DNA of 64,000 nucleotides from Opisthocomus hoazin (Eukaryota > Chordata > Aves > Opisthocomiformes > Opisthocomidae). The stretch covers positions 21,561,115-21,625,114 of the forward strand of contig NC_134429.1 of the NCBI RefSeq assembly GCF_030867145.1. The letters run 5' to 3'. Below the pieces are notes generated by a model. That model was not told the DNA's origin, did not search any database, and saw only the letters and a program-made list of their open reading frames with translations. Every line of letters begins with the position of its first letter. Within the stretch, counting starts at the first letter, position 1. Shown here piece by piece: positions 1 to 14,000 of this stretch. The position numbers and the translations under genes are program-made.

Positions 1-167
1 TCCCGTGGACCCGGGTGCTGCTCTGACGGGGTTCCCGGAGGCTCCCGAGTGTGGGGGACAGTCGGCCAGCCCCCTGCCATCCCCCTGCCCCGCGAGCCGG
101 CGGGGGACCAGGGAGGCGGGGGGCTGCTGGCTGCAGGGCCCTCACTCCCCGCCCTCCCTCCCCCCAG

Positions 168-3110
<2,943 letters not shown>

Positions 3111-3560
3111 CCACGCCACGCCACACCCCGGCTCTTCGCGGCAGGAGGAGGCCGACGGGTCCCACCGCAGACCGGGACGTGCCTCGGCACCCTCCTCCCG
3201 CTGCGGACGGCTGCGTAGCCCAGCCCGGAGGAGCCCCCACGGCCGCCCCAGCCACCCGTAGCTCCCACCCCGCTGCCGCCAGCCCGCTGCCACCCTGTGC
3301 TGCCCTTCACGAAGCGAGACGCCGCGGCACAGGGCACCCGGCTCCTTGCGCGCTGCTCGGCTCGGCCGCTGCGGCCTGGCTCGCCATGCTGCCCGGTTCC
3401 CGTGCTCCCCGCCGGCCCCGCTCGCCACTGCGGCCACGGTGCGGTCACCTCCACGCCTGCCCCTCCCACCTCCAGAGCTGCTCGAGGCCGGCTCCTGGCT
3501 CGCCTCTGCCCCAGACCGCCTGCCTTTCCAGCGATTAAAATGATAAACCCCGCCAGCCGT
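3111..3560 (+). other. ESPN: ESPN 3' UTR
   Basis: Non-coding C-rich sequence after the TAG at 3108-3110, ending shortly after the variant poly(A) signal ATTAAA at 3534-3539. Confidence 0.6.
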
Positions 3561-3793
3561 GCCCCGCGCCTTCCTGGGGCCGCCCACGCCAGCCCCCTGC
3601 CCGCACCGCGCTGCGCCCACTGCCATGCCCCCGCCGTCGCCCACACCGCCACCACCGCCCGCATCACCAGCATCACCGCCACCACCCACGTCGCCCCGTC
3701 GCCCGTGGTGGTCCCGACGCCAGCCGTGCCCCAGTGCCCAGCCCGGGAAGAAGGGCCAGGGCCCGGCAGACGGAGAACAGGAGAACACGCCAC
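3561..3793. repeat. Gap between convergent ESPN and TNFRSF25, with CAC/CCG low-complexity tract
   Basis: The short spacer between the two convergent poly(A) sites holds a degenerate Pro/His-codon-like run of CACC, CCGCC and CATCACC words (about 3625-3700). No gene is seen in it. Confidence 0.4.
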
Positions 3794-4089
3794 TTTATTC
3801 GGGCGAGGGCAGGCGCGCCCGGCAGCGGGCGGCCTCGAGAACTATCCCATGGGTTTGCGGCGAGCTCGGCGCCCGCTCGTCCCGCGAGTGGCCGGGCAGC
3901 CGGTGTGCCGGGGCGCAGATTCCCCCCTGGCCCTGGGAGCAGGGGGACATAAATAGGAGGGGACATAAACCTGACATAAAATGTCTACACGGCATAAGTA
4001 ACGATACTTAGGGGTATGGCTTGGCCGAGGCGCCTGGTGAGCCGGGGAGGGGCCGGGACGTCCCTCGGCCGAGGTGGCGGTGCCAGGGG
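3794..4089 (-). other. TNFRSF25: TNFRSF25 3' UTR with poly(A) signal
   Basis: TTTATT at 3794-3799 reads AATAAA on the minus strand, about 290 bases after the stop codon. No other feature is seen. Confidence 0.6.
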
Positions 4090-6862
4090 TCAGCAGCCCG
4101 CCGACAGGCGCTGGCGCAGGGCCTCGGCGCAGCCGGCCAGCTCCATGCGCTCCAGGGCGTCGAAGATGCGTTCCAGCGTGGCGCTGGTCTGCTGGCACCA
4201 GCGCTTCAGCATCTCGTACTGCTGGTCGCGGATGTGGGCCACCTCCAGCTCCACCAGCTCGATCTCCACCTCGCGCAGCTCCAGCACCCGCATGAACTCC
4301 TTCCAGCGCCGCACCGGCACGGCGTCGATGACGGCGTAGAGCTGGCTGCCCTGCAGCAGGGTGCTGTGGGGAGCGGGGGGCTCCCCCTCGCCCCCCGGCC
4401 GTGCCGCCCCGACGGGCTGCTCCTGCAGCAAGGCCCGAGGCTCGGGGCTCCATGGCTCGGGGCTCTGCGTCGCCGTGCCGGCAGCACCCTCCGTCCCCTG
4501 CGCGGGGCACGGCAGGGTCCAGCGCGGGGTGTTCCCCCCCCGGGCACCGACCTGGCACCACGGCGGGGGGGCAGCCCCGGCCGGGGGGGTGGCGGGGAGG
4601 GGGTCGCTGGCCAGGGCGCGGTGCCGGAGACGCCTCCTCTTGTAGATGGCCAGGGCGCCCAGGAAGAGCGGCCCGGTGAGCACCAGCAGCACGTACTCCA
4701 GTCTCGAGCCTGCAAGAAGCAGCGGGAGCGGCCCCGTCAGTCCCCCCCACCTCCGCCCCCCACCCCCCCCGCCGCCCCCGGCCCCGCACCTTGCCCGCCG
4801 CCGCACACCCGCTGGCACTCCTTCCCGCACGTCTCCGGGGCGGCCCTGCAAGGAGAGGGCAGCGTGGGCGCCGAGCCGAGCCCCGGGCCCGGCGGGGGAG
4901 GTCGGGAGGGGGGGGGGTCAGCCCTTACGTGCGGCAGGGCCGGCACTCGCCGCCCTCGGCGTAGAAGTCCGGCCGGCAGCCCCCGCAGAGCGCGTCCTGC
5001 GCCTCCGAGCCTGCGGGGAGCGCGGCCGTCAGGGCGGGGGGAGGGTCCCGGGCCGGGAGGGGGGGGGGGGGTCCCGGAGGTCCGCAGCACTCACAGGGCC
5101 GCTGGACCAGCCGCCCAGCGCAGGGCTGGCACTGCCGGCAGCTGAACTCGGTGCAGCGCTCGTCCAGGCACTCGCGGAAGCGGCCGGGCTCGCAGCCGCA
5201 GGCGACGTTGCTGGTGGCCGAGCAGTTGGTCACCACGGCCTGGAAGGCTGCGGGAGGCGGGCGGTGAGCGGCACGGACCGGCAGGGCCCCGCATGGCACG
5301 GCTCGGCTCGGCCCGGCCAGGCCCGCCCGCCCCGTCTCACCCTGGCGCTGGCACTCGTAGCACGCCTGGCACTCGCGGAAGGTGTTGGCGTGGGCGCGGA
5401 AGGTGCCGGCGGGGCAGGGGCTGCAGACGCTGGCTCTGTCGCTGTCGCTGGTCGAGCAGGGCCGGAGCAGGAAGGTCCCTGCGGGGACGGCTGCGGTGAC
5501 ACCGAGCACGCCGCGCCGAGCCGCGCCGCGCCCCCCGGGCCGCCCTCACCTGCGGGACACCGGGCGCAGCAGCGGGCGGACCCCGCGATCCTGCTGGTGC
5601 CGTCGGGGCAGCGGGGCCGGGCGTGTCGGCGCGGGCGGGCGGGGGGGCTCGGCCCGGGCCTGGCGCCCCGGGGGGAGCGGGTCGCGCGCTGCCAGGCACA
5701 GCGCTGCCAGGATCACCTGCGGAAAGGGCGGGGGGGGGGGGGGGCGACCGGGCACCCCCTCCCCACCCCACGGGGGTCAGCCCCGGCTCCGCGCCCCCCG
5801 CCCGCACGCGCCAGGCCGGACCCTGTGCAGTGTGGGGCGACAGGAGCGGGGCGGGCACACCCCGCGGCAGCCCCCGCACCGCGCCTGCACCTCCCCCACA
5901 CTGCAACGTGCCCGGAGCGGGGGGGGGGTCTGTCGTCAGGTGCCCCCGGGCGGGGCCGCCGGGCTGGCGGGGGAGCGGGGCCGGGCGGCGGAGGGTTAAC
6001 GCTGCCGGCGGTGCGGTGACTTCCCCGGGGTTTTTCTCCCCCACCGAGGAGGCGATTTCCTCCCCAGGAGGAAGCCGGGCCCGGCCCGCGCTCTCTCCCC
6101 GATGCTATCGCGGCCCGTACGTGCGGCCCGAACTAGGTCACCGCTCCCCCGCCCCGGGCCAGCCCCGCTCCCCGCACGGCCCCGCGGGGGCGGACAGGTC
6201 TTCCCCCCCCAACCCCCCCAGGGCAGGGGGCCGGGGACCCGGCGGCCCGCGGGCAGGGAGCCGGGAGCCGGGGGATTCCTCGCCGGGTGTTGGATTTCCC
6301 AGCCGCGATGGCCCCGATTACGTCGGCTGAATCATTTTCTGTCAGCCCCCGTCGGCGCACGGGAAACCGCGCACGGGCCGCCCCGCTCGCTCGGCCCCGG
6401 CCCCTGACTCCACCGCCGGGCCCCGCACCCCCGCCCCGCACGGGCGGCAGGTGCCCCGCGGGCCGCCCCGGACCCGGCCTCCGCTGCCTCCCCCTCCGCG
6501 ACCACCGCCCCGGCCCGGAACGCGGCCCCCGCCAGCCCCCCGCCCGGCCCCGCAGCCTCCTCCCGGCTCCGCAGCCCCCCCGCCCGGCCCCCGCAGCCCC
6601 CCCGCCCGGCCCCGTCCCGCAGCCCCCCGCCCGCGCCCTGGCCGTGCCCGCGGTCTTCGTGGCTCCGCGACCCCCCCGCACGCTGCAGGCGCTGCGGCGA
6701 GGCAGACCCCAGCCCCAGGGGCGCAGCCGGAGGGGGAGGGGGGCGGTTCCGCATGCTGGGCAGTGGGCTCACACGCCCCCCCTTCCCCGCCCAGGGGGTG
6801 CAGGGGGTCCCCGAGGGCACGGCCCCACTCACCCAAGCCGCCCCCGGGCAGCAGCGCTTCAT
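4090..6862 (-). CDS. TNFRSF25: TNF receptor superfamily member 25 (death receptor 3)
   Basis: DR3 is the TL1A receptor of lymphocytes and signals to NF-kB or caspases through TRADD. Exons: 6833-6862, 5550-5716, 5341-5478, 5095-5247, 4929-5010, 4790-4845 and 4090-4709. Exon 1 (MKRCCPGAAW) plus the start of exon 2 (VILAALCLAAR) form a signal peptide. Cysteine-rich repeats follow (CPDGTSRIAGSARCCARCPA, CSPCPAGTF, CQACYECQ, CGCEPGRF, CGGCRPDFYAEGGECRPC). The membrane segment is EYVLLVLTGPLFLGALAIY, and the terminal exon encodes a death domain (RRWKEFMRVLELREVEIELV, RDQQYEMLKRW). Length would be about 414 residues; human is 417. Exon 2 reads in two frames: the signal peptide and the first cysteine repeat differ by one base, most likely a C-run length error near 5641-5647, although a real null allele cannot be excluded. 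All other joins are in phase. Confidence 0.9.
5717..6832 (-). other. TNFRSF25: TNFRSF25 intron 1
   Basis: Very GC-rich intron with several long G or C runs (for example around 5731-5744) and no recognisable exon. The homopolymers make base-level accuracy doubtful here. Confidence 0.5.
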
Positions 6863-7321
6863 CCTTGCGGCCGATGCGGGTGGGTCATGACGGGGAGGCG
6901 CGGGGAGTGGGGCGGGGGGCGCGGCGGGGCCGCTCAGAGCCCGGGCAGGGGGCCCCGGCACCCCTCGGCCGCCGGCCGCCGCGACGCGTGGTGAGTGAGC
7001 GGCACCCCCCCCCCCCCCCCGGGCTTTTACACCCGGCGCGGCGGGAGGAAATGCTTTTTTGGAAGTGGGTCCGGGGGTGCGAAACCGCATGACGGGAGCG
7101 CCGGGCGCGGGAGGACCCGGGCCGCCCCCCCCCCGCCCGGCTGGGGGGACGCGGGGGGCGCGGGGAGCACCGCCCGCCCCCCCCTCGGGGTCCACCCTCC
7201 CCCCCAGCAGCTCCCGGCCCGCCCGCGGTGCCCACCCCGTCGGGGCTGCCCGCGCCGGGCGCTGCGGGCCGCGGCCGAAGGAGAGGCGAGGCGAGGCGGC
7301 TGCGAGCCCGCACCACCCGCG
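6863..7321. promoter_or_regulatory. TNFRSF25 upstream region between its start codon and the PLEKHG5 3' end
   Basis: CpG-rich sequence of about 460 bases that must hold the TNFRSF25 promoter. A C-run lies at about 7005-7020. No TATA box was seen and no specific site can be claimed. Confidence 0.4.
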
Positions 7322-8045
7322 TTTATTGTCGGGCCGGTGCGCGGAGCACAGCCCGCACGGGAGAGCAGCCCCCGCCGCGTCCCCCCGCGCTCCGGCCCCG
7401 GGGGCTGCCGCCCGCCTCACCCCGCAGGGCAGCCCCCGGCCCGGCCACCCCCCGCTGCCACCGCCCGCCCCGCCCAGTCCAGCCCAGTCCAGCCCAGCGC
7501 CGTCCACCCCAGCCCGCAGCACCGCCGGCACCGCGGCCCTCCCAGCACCTTCCCCGCTCACCACCGCCAACGTCGCCATCCCTTCCTCGCCCCCCCCTGA
7601 GCCGCCCCACGGCCCCCCGCAGCCCCCCGGGCCCCGGCCGAGACCCCCCCTCACCCCTCCCGTCGCCGCGGAGAAGGGCTCGGCCCCACCCCGGTCCCGC
7701 GTCCGTCCCCGCTCCGGGGAGCAGCGGGGCCCCGCGCCGCCGTGCGCAGGGCGCGCCCCCGCCGAGGGGACCCCTCCGCATCGCCACCCGCGTCCCCGGC
7801 TGGAAGCGGGAGCAGCTCCTCGGCGCGACCACGCGTCCGTCCCCGCCGTCCGGGCAGCTCAGACCTCCCTGCAAGGCATGGGGCGGGGGGGACCCTCAGC
7901 GCGGGGACCCCCGGGGGCCGGAGCAGCGTGAGGGACCCGACCCCCCCCCCCCCCCCCCCCCCCCCCGCGTGACCCCGGGGGCCGGAGCAGCGTGCGGGAC
8001 CCGCCCCCGCCCCCCCGGGGACCGGAGCAGCGTGCGGGACGCGGC
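7322..8045 (-). other. PLEKHG5: PLEKHG5 3' UTR with poly(A) signal
   Basis: TTTATT at 7322-7327 reads AATAAA on the minus strand, about 720 bases after the stop. The UTR is C/G-rich and holds a tandem repeat and a long C-run next to the stop codon. Confidence 0.6.
7911..8043. repeat. Three-copy minisatellite next to the PLEKHG5 stop, split by a long C-run
   Basis: The word CCGGAGCAGCGTG followed by (A/C)GGGAC occurs three times, within about 7911-7940, 7973-8003 and 8014-8043. A run of about 25 or more C lies at 7941-7966 between the first and second copies. The third copy abuts the stop codon of PLEKHG5 (TAA on the minus strand at 8046-8048). Confidence 0.75.
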
Positions 8046-11000
8046 TTACGAGGCGGTCAGCGTGGCGGTGAGCAGCAGCGCGGTGCGGAGCCGGTGGAGC
8101 TGCGCCAGGGTCAGCTTGCGGTGCTGCGGGTCCGAGAGGGTCCGGTGGGCGGCGGGGGGGGGTCCGCGGCCGAGCCCCCCGGGGGGGGCCGCCGGGCTCT
8201 GCCCTGGCTCCTCGGGCTCCGAGAGCTCGGAGGTGGAGCTGCCGCTGCTGGCAGGGGCGGCCGGGGGGCCGGGGGCTCGGGCAGTCCGGGGGGCAGCGGC
8301 GCGGAGGTCGGAGAGGCTGCGGGTCTGGCTGAGGGGGGCCGGGGGGCCGGGGGGCAGCAGCTGGGGCAGGCTGGCCTCCGACTTGGACTTGGGCACCCTG
8401 GCCGGGCAGGGCAGGAGCTGCACGGGCGTCCGGCGGCGCAGCCGGGGCGAGGGGGGCCGCGGGGCTTGGGGGGCCGCGGGGGGCTCCCGCCCCTCCTCAG
8501 CTGCCCCATCAGGCTGCGGGCCGAAGTCCTGCAGGGAGACGGGTGAGAGGGTGCCGTAGGCGCTGTCGATGGAGGACGAGCGGCAGCCCCCGGCCGAGGG
8601 GGCCGCGCCGTGGGGCAGGGGGACAGGCAGGGCGCCCGCTGGCAGCTCCCGGGTCGGGGTCTCGGCGGAGGTGGGGGTCTCGGCAGAGGTGCCGGTGCCA
8701 ACAGAGGTGGCGGTGCCGACAGAGGAGCCATCCGAGGTCGAGCCGAAGGGCCCCGTGTCCCAGTCCGGGGAGGAGAGCTCGTCGCCGCCATCCACCACCA
8801 CCACGGCGAGGGTCTCGGTAGAGCCGTCGGAGGGGCTGCGGGGGCAGCAGGGTGAGGAGGGGGCTGCGCCGGGCCGGGGGTGCGTGGGGCCCGTCTCCCG
8901 CTCCCTACCACCGCTGTGAGTCCGGGCTGGAGCTGCCGCGGCGCAGGACGGTGGGCGAGCTGGCGGCCGAGGCGCCGCTCTCGCCATCCTCCTCCTCCTC
9001 TTCCTCCTCCAGGCGCCGGCGCTGCCGCAGCCGCTGCAGCAGGTTCTGGGGAGGGGGAGGCATCAGGGAGGCCCGGGGCGCCCGCGGGACCCCCGCCCGC
9101 CCCCCGCGCCCCTCACCTGGGCGTTGCGCACCGCCTCAACCCAGCTGCGGCACAGCGACTGCCCGCTGGCCTGGAAGGTGTAGGCGCCCACCGCGTTCCC
9201 CAGCTCGTTCAGGTAGATGAGGAGGAAGGAGCCTGCGGGCAGGGGCTGTCAGCAGTGCCCAGGGACCCCCGCCGCGGCCCCCCTCGCTCCCAGCGCCGCT
9301 CACCCGGGTCCCTGAGCTCCCGGCAGACGACCTTGTCCACCAGCAAGGGCTGCCGAACCACCTTGGTGCGCTCAGCCTTCTTGAGGGGCTTGGTGATGAG
9401 GAAGAAGTCGGTGAAGAGGAAGCAGTAGACGTCCATCTGGGGGTGAGAGCGGGGCCATGGGCACCGGCCGGTGCGGGCTGGCAGGTCGGGGCCGGGCTGG
9501 GGGCTCCCTGTCCCCCGCGGTCCTCACCTTGCTGTCTTTACCTTCCCGCATCCGCAGGCTGCCCTCGAGCAGGAGCTGCCGGGTGTCCTCCGGGGAGGTG
9601 CCGGGGATGGGCGCCGTCAGGTCCAGCCGCTGGAACTCCTTCAGCAGCTGCCGGGAGCCGCGGGCGTCAGCAGTGGGCACGGCGCAGGGCGGCACGGCAG
9701 CGGGTGGCGTTAGGCAGCACGGCATGGCACGACGCGGCACGGGGTGGAGCAGCGTGGTTGCTCCGCCGTGCCCAGCCTACCTTGTCGACCTCGTCCGTGC
9801 TGCCCTCCACCACCTCGTAGGCGTCGATGCGGCCCAGGATGGCGGCCAGGCGCTGCTGCTCCTGCCGCTGGCGCATCCGCGAGTTGACGTGGTTGATGAA
9901 GCGCTCCACGGAGCCGATCTGCGGCCGGGGTGATGGGTACGAGGGGCCGGGGCGGACCACCCCCCACCATGCCCCACTGCCCCGTGCCCCCCGGCCCCTT
10001 ACCATGGCGGTGATGGCATCGCGGGTGCGTGGGTCGTCCGTCTTCTTCAGCACGGACTTGAGGAGCAGCGGGTACTTGGTGAGGCGCTGGTGGGGCTTCA
10101 CCAGCATGTCACTCAGCTTCAGGCGGCTGCACTGCTCGTGCTTCTCAGCCCACTGCGGCACGCAGGCGTCAGCGTCGGCACCGGGCCGGCCGCAGCCCCG
10201 CCGCCGCCCGCTCCCCTTACCGTCACGTAGGCGCGGAAGAGCTCGCTGTCCCGCAGCAGCGCCCGCATGTACTCCATGCAACCCTCCTCCTCCATGCAGT
10301 AGCGCACGTAGGGCTTGAAGAGGGAGCCAAACTGTGGGGCGCAGGGGGGTCACCACGGGGTGCGGTGCGGCACGGCCCCCCGCCCCGGCACGCCGTCCCC
10401 CCTCACCATCTTGAAGCCGTCGAGGAAGTCGACGGGGTTGAGCAGGGCCCCGGTCCGGCGTGCCTTGGCCAGCACCGGGGCCATGACGCTGCGCCACAGC
10501 TCGCGGTGCAGCCGGATGATCTCCCCGATGTTGCCGAAGAGCCGCTCAGCATCCACCTGCGGAGGGGGCAGGCAGCTGCGCGGGGACGGCACCCTCGCCC
10601 CACCGGCGTGGCCAGACTGGGGTCCCATCCCCGACTCGGGGGTCCTCGGCCCCGCAGCCCCCCACTCACCTCGCAGAGCAGCCCCAACTCCTGCAGGTTC
10701 AGCAGGCAGCAGAGGAAGAGCTGTGGGGACAGAGCGGGGACGCGGTGGGTGCAGCCGCGGCCCCCCGGCCCCCGCCGCGGCGCAGCACGGCGCGGCACTC
10801 ACGTCGGTGATGACTTTGAGCTTGCGGATGTAGGTGGCCTCGGTGTGCAGCAGCTCCCAGATGGCTTCCTGCTGGTGGCACTGCCGGCGCGACAGGGCCT
10901 GCCGGGCTCGGCGTCAGCGCCGTGCCAGCAGCCGGGCAGAGCCCCCGCGGCCCCCGGCCCCCCGCCCTACCTCCGTGCCCCGGATGATCTGCTGCCAGCT

Positions 11001-14000
11001 GTCCTCCAGCGCCAGCCCGGCTTCGTCCCCATCCTCCTCCCAGGAGTCACGGTCAAAGCGGAGCTGGGGCGGCAGCTTGGGCAGCCCGAAGGTGCCATAG
11101 GCGTGCAGCCTGCTCGCCAGCTGCTCCAGCTTCTCTGTCTCCTGGCCGAAAGCGGGGGGCAGAGCGGCTGGGTGGGGGGCTGGCAGGGACGTGCCACAGA
11201 CCTTCTCCCCCTGTCCATGGAGCTGGAGGGGCTCGAGCCCCGGTGGGACCCATCCCAGATCCCCAGCATCGCTGCGGGCAGCTCCCGCACCCCGTCCCCG
11301 TGCACGCGTCCCACCTACCCGCCCGAAGGAGCCGGCGCCGGTGCCGGAGCCGAAGAAGCCGCTGAAGCGGCTGGCAGCACGGTTCTTCCAGGTGTCGGTG
11401 CCGTTGGCAGGCAGGGAGCCGGCACCGTGGGGGCCTGGCTCAGCGCTGGGGACGCTGGCGTCTCCCAGGAATTCCGTCATGTTCTTCCTCCGCCGGCCCG
11501 GAGCCTGCAGCGGGGACAGCCGGTGTCCCCCAGGTCAGTACCGGGCACCACGCACCCCATGGAGCCTGGCCACCACCACGGGGACAGTGGCATGGCGTGA
11601 TGCTACAGCGGGGCTGACCCGAGCACCCAGGGGACAGACGGACACCCTGACGGCACCCACGGGCAGCGGAGTCCCCGGCCGCGCTCCCCTGCCCGCACTG
11701 ACCTGCCTACCTGCATCCCGGGGTGCGGGTCCCGCTGCTGCCCGGCCGAGCCCGGGTGGTCGCAGTCAGGGGCCCCGGCAGCGCGGGGGGCTCAGGCCAT
11801 CGCGCGGGCGCGGCGCCCACCCAGCCGCTCTCCCAGCTCAGACAGCGGAGCGGGAGCCGGGCGGGCTGTGGCCGGGCTCCTCCGAAACAAAAGGAGGTGG
11901 GGCCAGCGCCGAAAACCCCATTTCCCTCCGCCAGATAAGCTGGCCAGAGCCGAACAATTCCCCGGCAGAGATCAAAGCCCCCCGGCCGGCCGCGAGGGCT
12001 GGGTCACGGCCAAGCGGCTCCGGGCACCGCGGCCCCGGCTGCCTCCCGGTGCATCCCGGGCTGTGCCGCCATCTCCTCACCCTGGCATGAAGGGCAGCAG
12101 GGCTGGGGCTCCCCTCCTGCCACCGAGCCACCAGACGTGGCACATCGCTGCCATTGCCACTGGACCCTGCCACGTCCCCAGCCCCAGGCAGGCAGAGCCA
12201 CTGCGGGCGCCATCACCGTTACTCACCGCGCCGCCGCGTCCCCAGGCGCCCCGCTCGCTGCCAGCCCCATCGCCCCAGCGCGGCTTGGCTGCTGCCTGCC
12301 CCCAGGAAGGTGGTCGGGGCCGAGACCCCCGCGGGGGTGGCTGGGGGCCCCCTGGGACCCCCGTTCCGCCAGGGCCATGCCGGTCCCGCAGCCAGGTGTC
12401 GTAGTGCTGGATGCGGGCAGCTACCAGCCCCGGCCACGCAGCCAGCGTGACACCTTCAAGGGCTGCCGGCGCGGGGCTGAGCACCGCATCCCCCCCGCCG
12501 GCACCCGCGGAGCCGCTCCCCGTGAGCATGGCAGCCTGCTCCCACGGGAGTGGCGGCCAGCCCGGCCCCACGCCTTATCTGGGGCCAGGGTCCACAGGGC
12601 AGGACCGAGCCGTGCCCAGCAGCCGCCTGGCACCGTGGTGACGGGAGGGCTGGCAGCCAGGGCGAGCCCCGGGGCCAGGGCAGCATCGGGCGGCTGCCAC
12701 CGCCGCGGCCCCCGGGCTCCTGTGTGCCTTCGCTCTGGTGCCAGCCGGTGCACGGGGTGGCTGCGGGGCTGGTGCTGCCGGCCGAGCTGCCGCGCCCGGC
12801 ACAGGGCGCTGCGGGCACCGCCGCCGTGGCACAGCCGGCACGGCACAGCCCAGCCAGGAGCGGAACCGGTGCTTGGGGGCTCTGGGGGGGTCTTCAGCCC
12901 GCTCTGCACAAGGCCACCCAGGAGATGCCGTACCGCTGCCCCTCGTCCCCCACGTTCCTGGCACCCTGCGCCCTGCCACCCCCTCACCAGCACTCACCAG
13001 GCTGTCGGTGCCCTCCTGGCGCCCCGGCACCAGCTCCGGTGCCGGCCCGAGGAGCGCGGTGCTGCCGGCAGGCTGCAGGATGGGCAGGCTGGCCGACCGG
13101 GCGTCCCGCGCCGCCTGCTCCACCTTCAGCTCATCCCCGGGCTTGGCTGCGGGACCACCGGGCGGTCAGAGTCCCCCGGGGCTGTCACAGCCCCCCCAGG
13201 CTGTCACAGCCCCCCCGGCTCCTGCCGCACCTTTCACCCGCAGGTAGTGCCCCCCGAAGCGGTACGCCTCGAACTGGAGGGAGAGCGGCGTGTGGGACTG
13301 GTCCAGGTAGATGTCCACCTTGTCCAGCTCGATCGCCTTCCTCTCGAAGACTGGCAGCAGCACCTCCCTGCGGGGACACGAGCCCTGCGTCCATCCCCGT
13401 GTCCGTCCCCGCATCCGACCCCACGTCCGTCCCCGACAGGCTTACCCCAGGGACTTCTTCTTTGCGGCCGGCACGATCTCCGCCCCGACGTCAACGCTGA
13501 GGTCGAACTTCAGGGTGAAGCACTCCTTGCTAGGGTCCTGGGGGAGGCGGCAGCCACTCGCCCGGGGTCCCTTCCGCGCGGGGCCCTGCCGCTGCCCCGC
13601 TGAGTGGCCCGGGGAGAGGGGCCGGTGCCTTACGTCCGTGTGCCTGCGCCAAGCCTTCTTCTTGGGCAGCTTCAGCGCCGAGCTCCTGCGCTCCCTACGG
13701 GCACAGGGCGGGCAGGGTGACGGGGACGCCGCGGGCTGGGGACGCGGAGGGGATGCAGAGGGCTGGGGGCTCACCCTCTGCCGTCCGCCGGTCCCTCCTC
13801 CTCCTCCTCCGGGTCGGAGGCAGGGCTGGTGCGCGGGGGGCACGAGCGCGTCGACATGTTGCGGGCCAGGATGGAGCCTGAAAACGGGCGTCGGGCTGGG
13901 CTGTGCCAGGACCCCCGGCCCCGTGGCAGCCCCCGCTGCATCCCATTGCCCCCCCTGTGCTGCGCTGACCCCAGGCCTGTCCCTGCCCGTCGCTGGGCGC

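Noticed and set aside
12365-12465. Possible extra PLEKHG5 exon on the minus strand (protein-like stretch [17 protein letters not shown] after a CAG)
   Set aside because: A usable in-phase donor was not found after it, and human PLEKHG5 has no counterpart between the flanking exons, which already join in phase.
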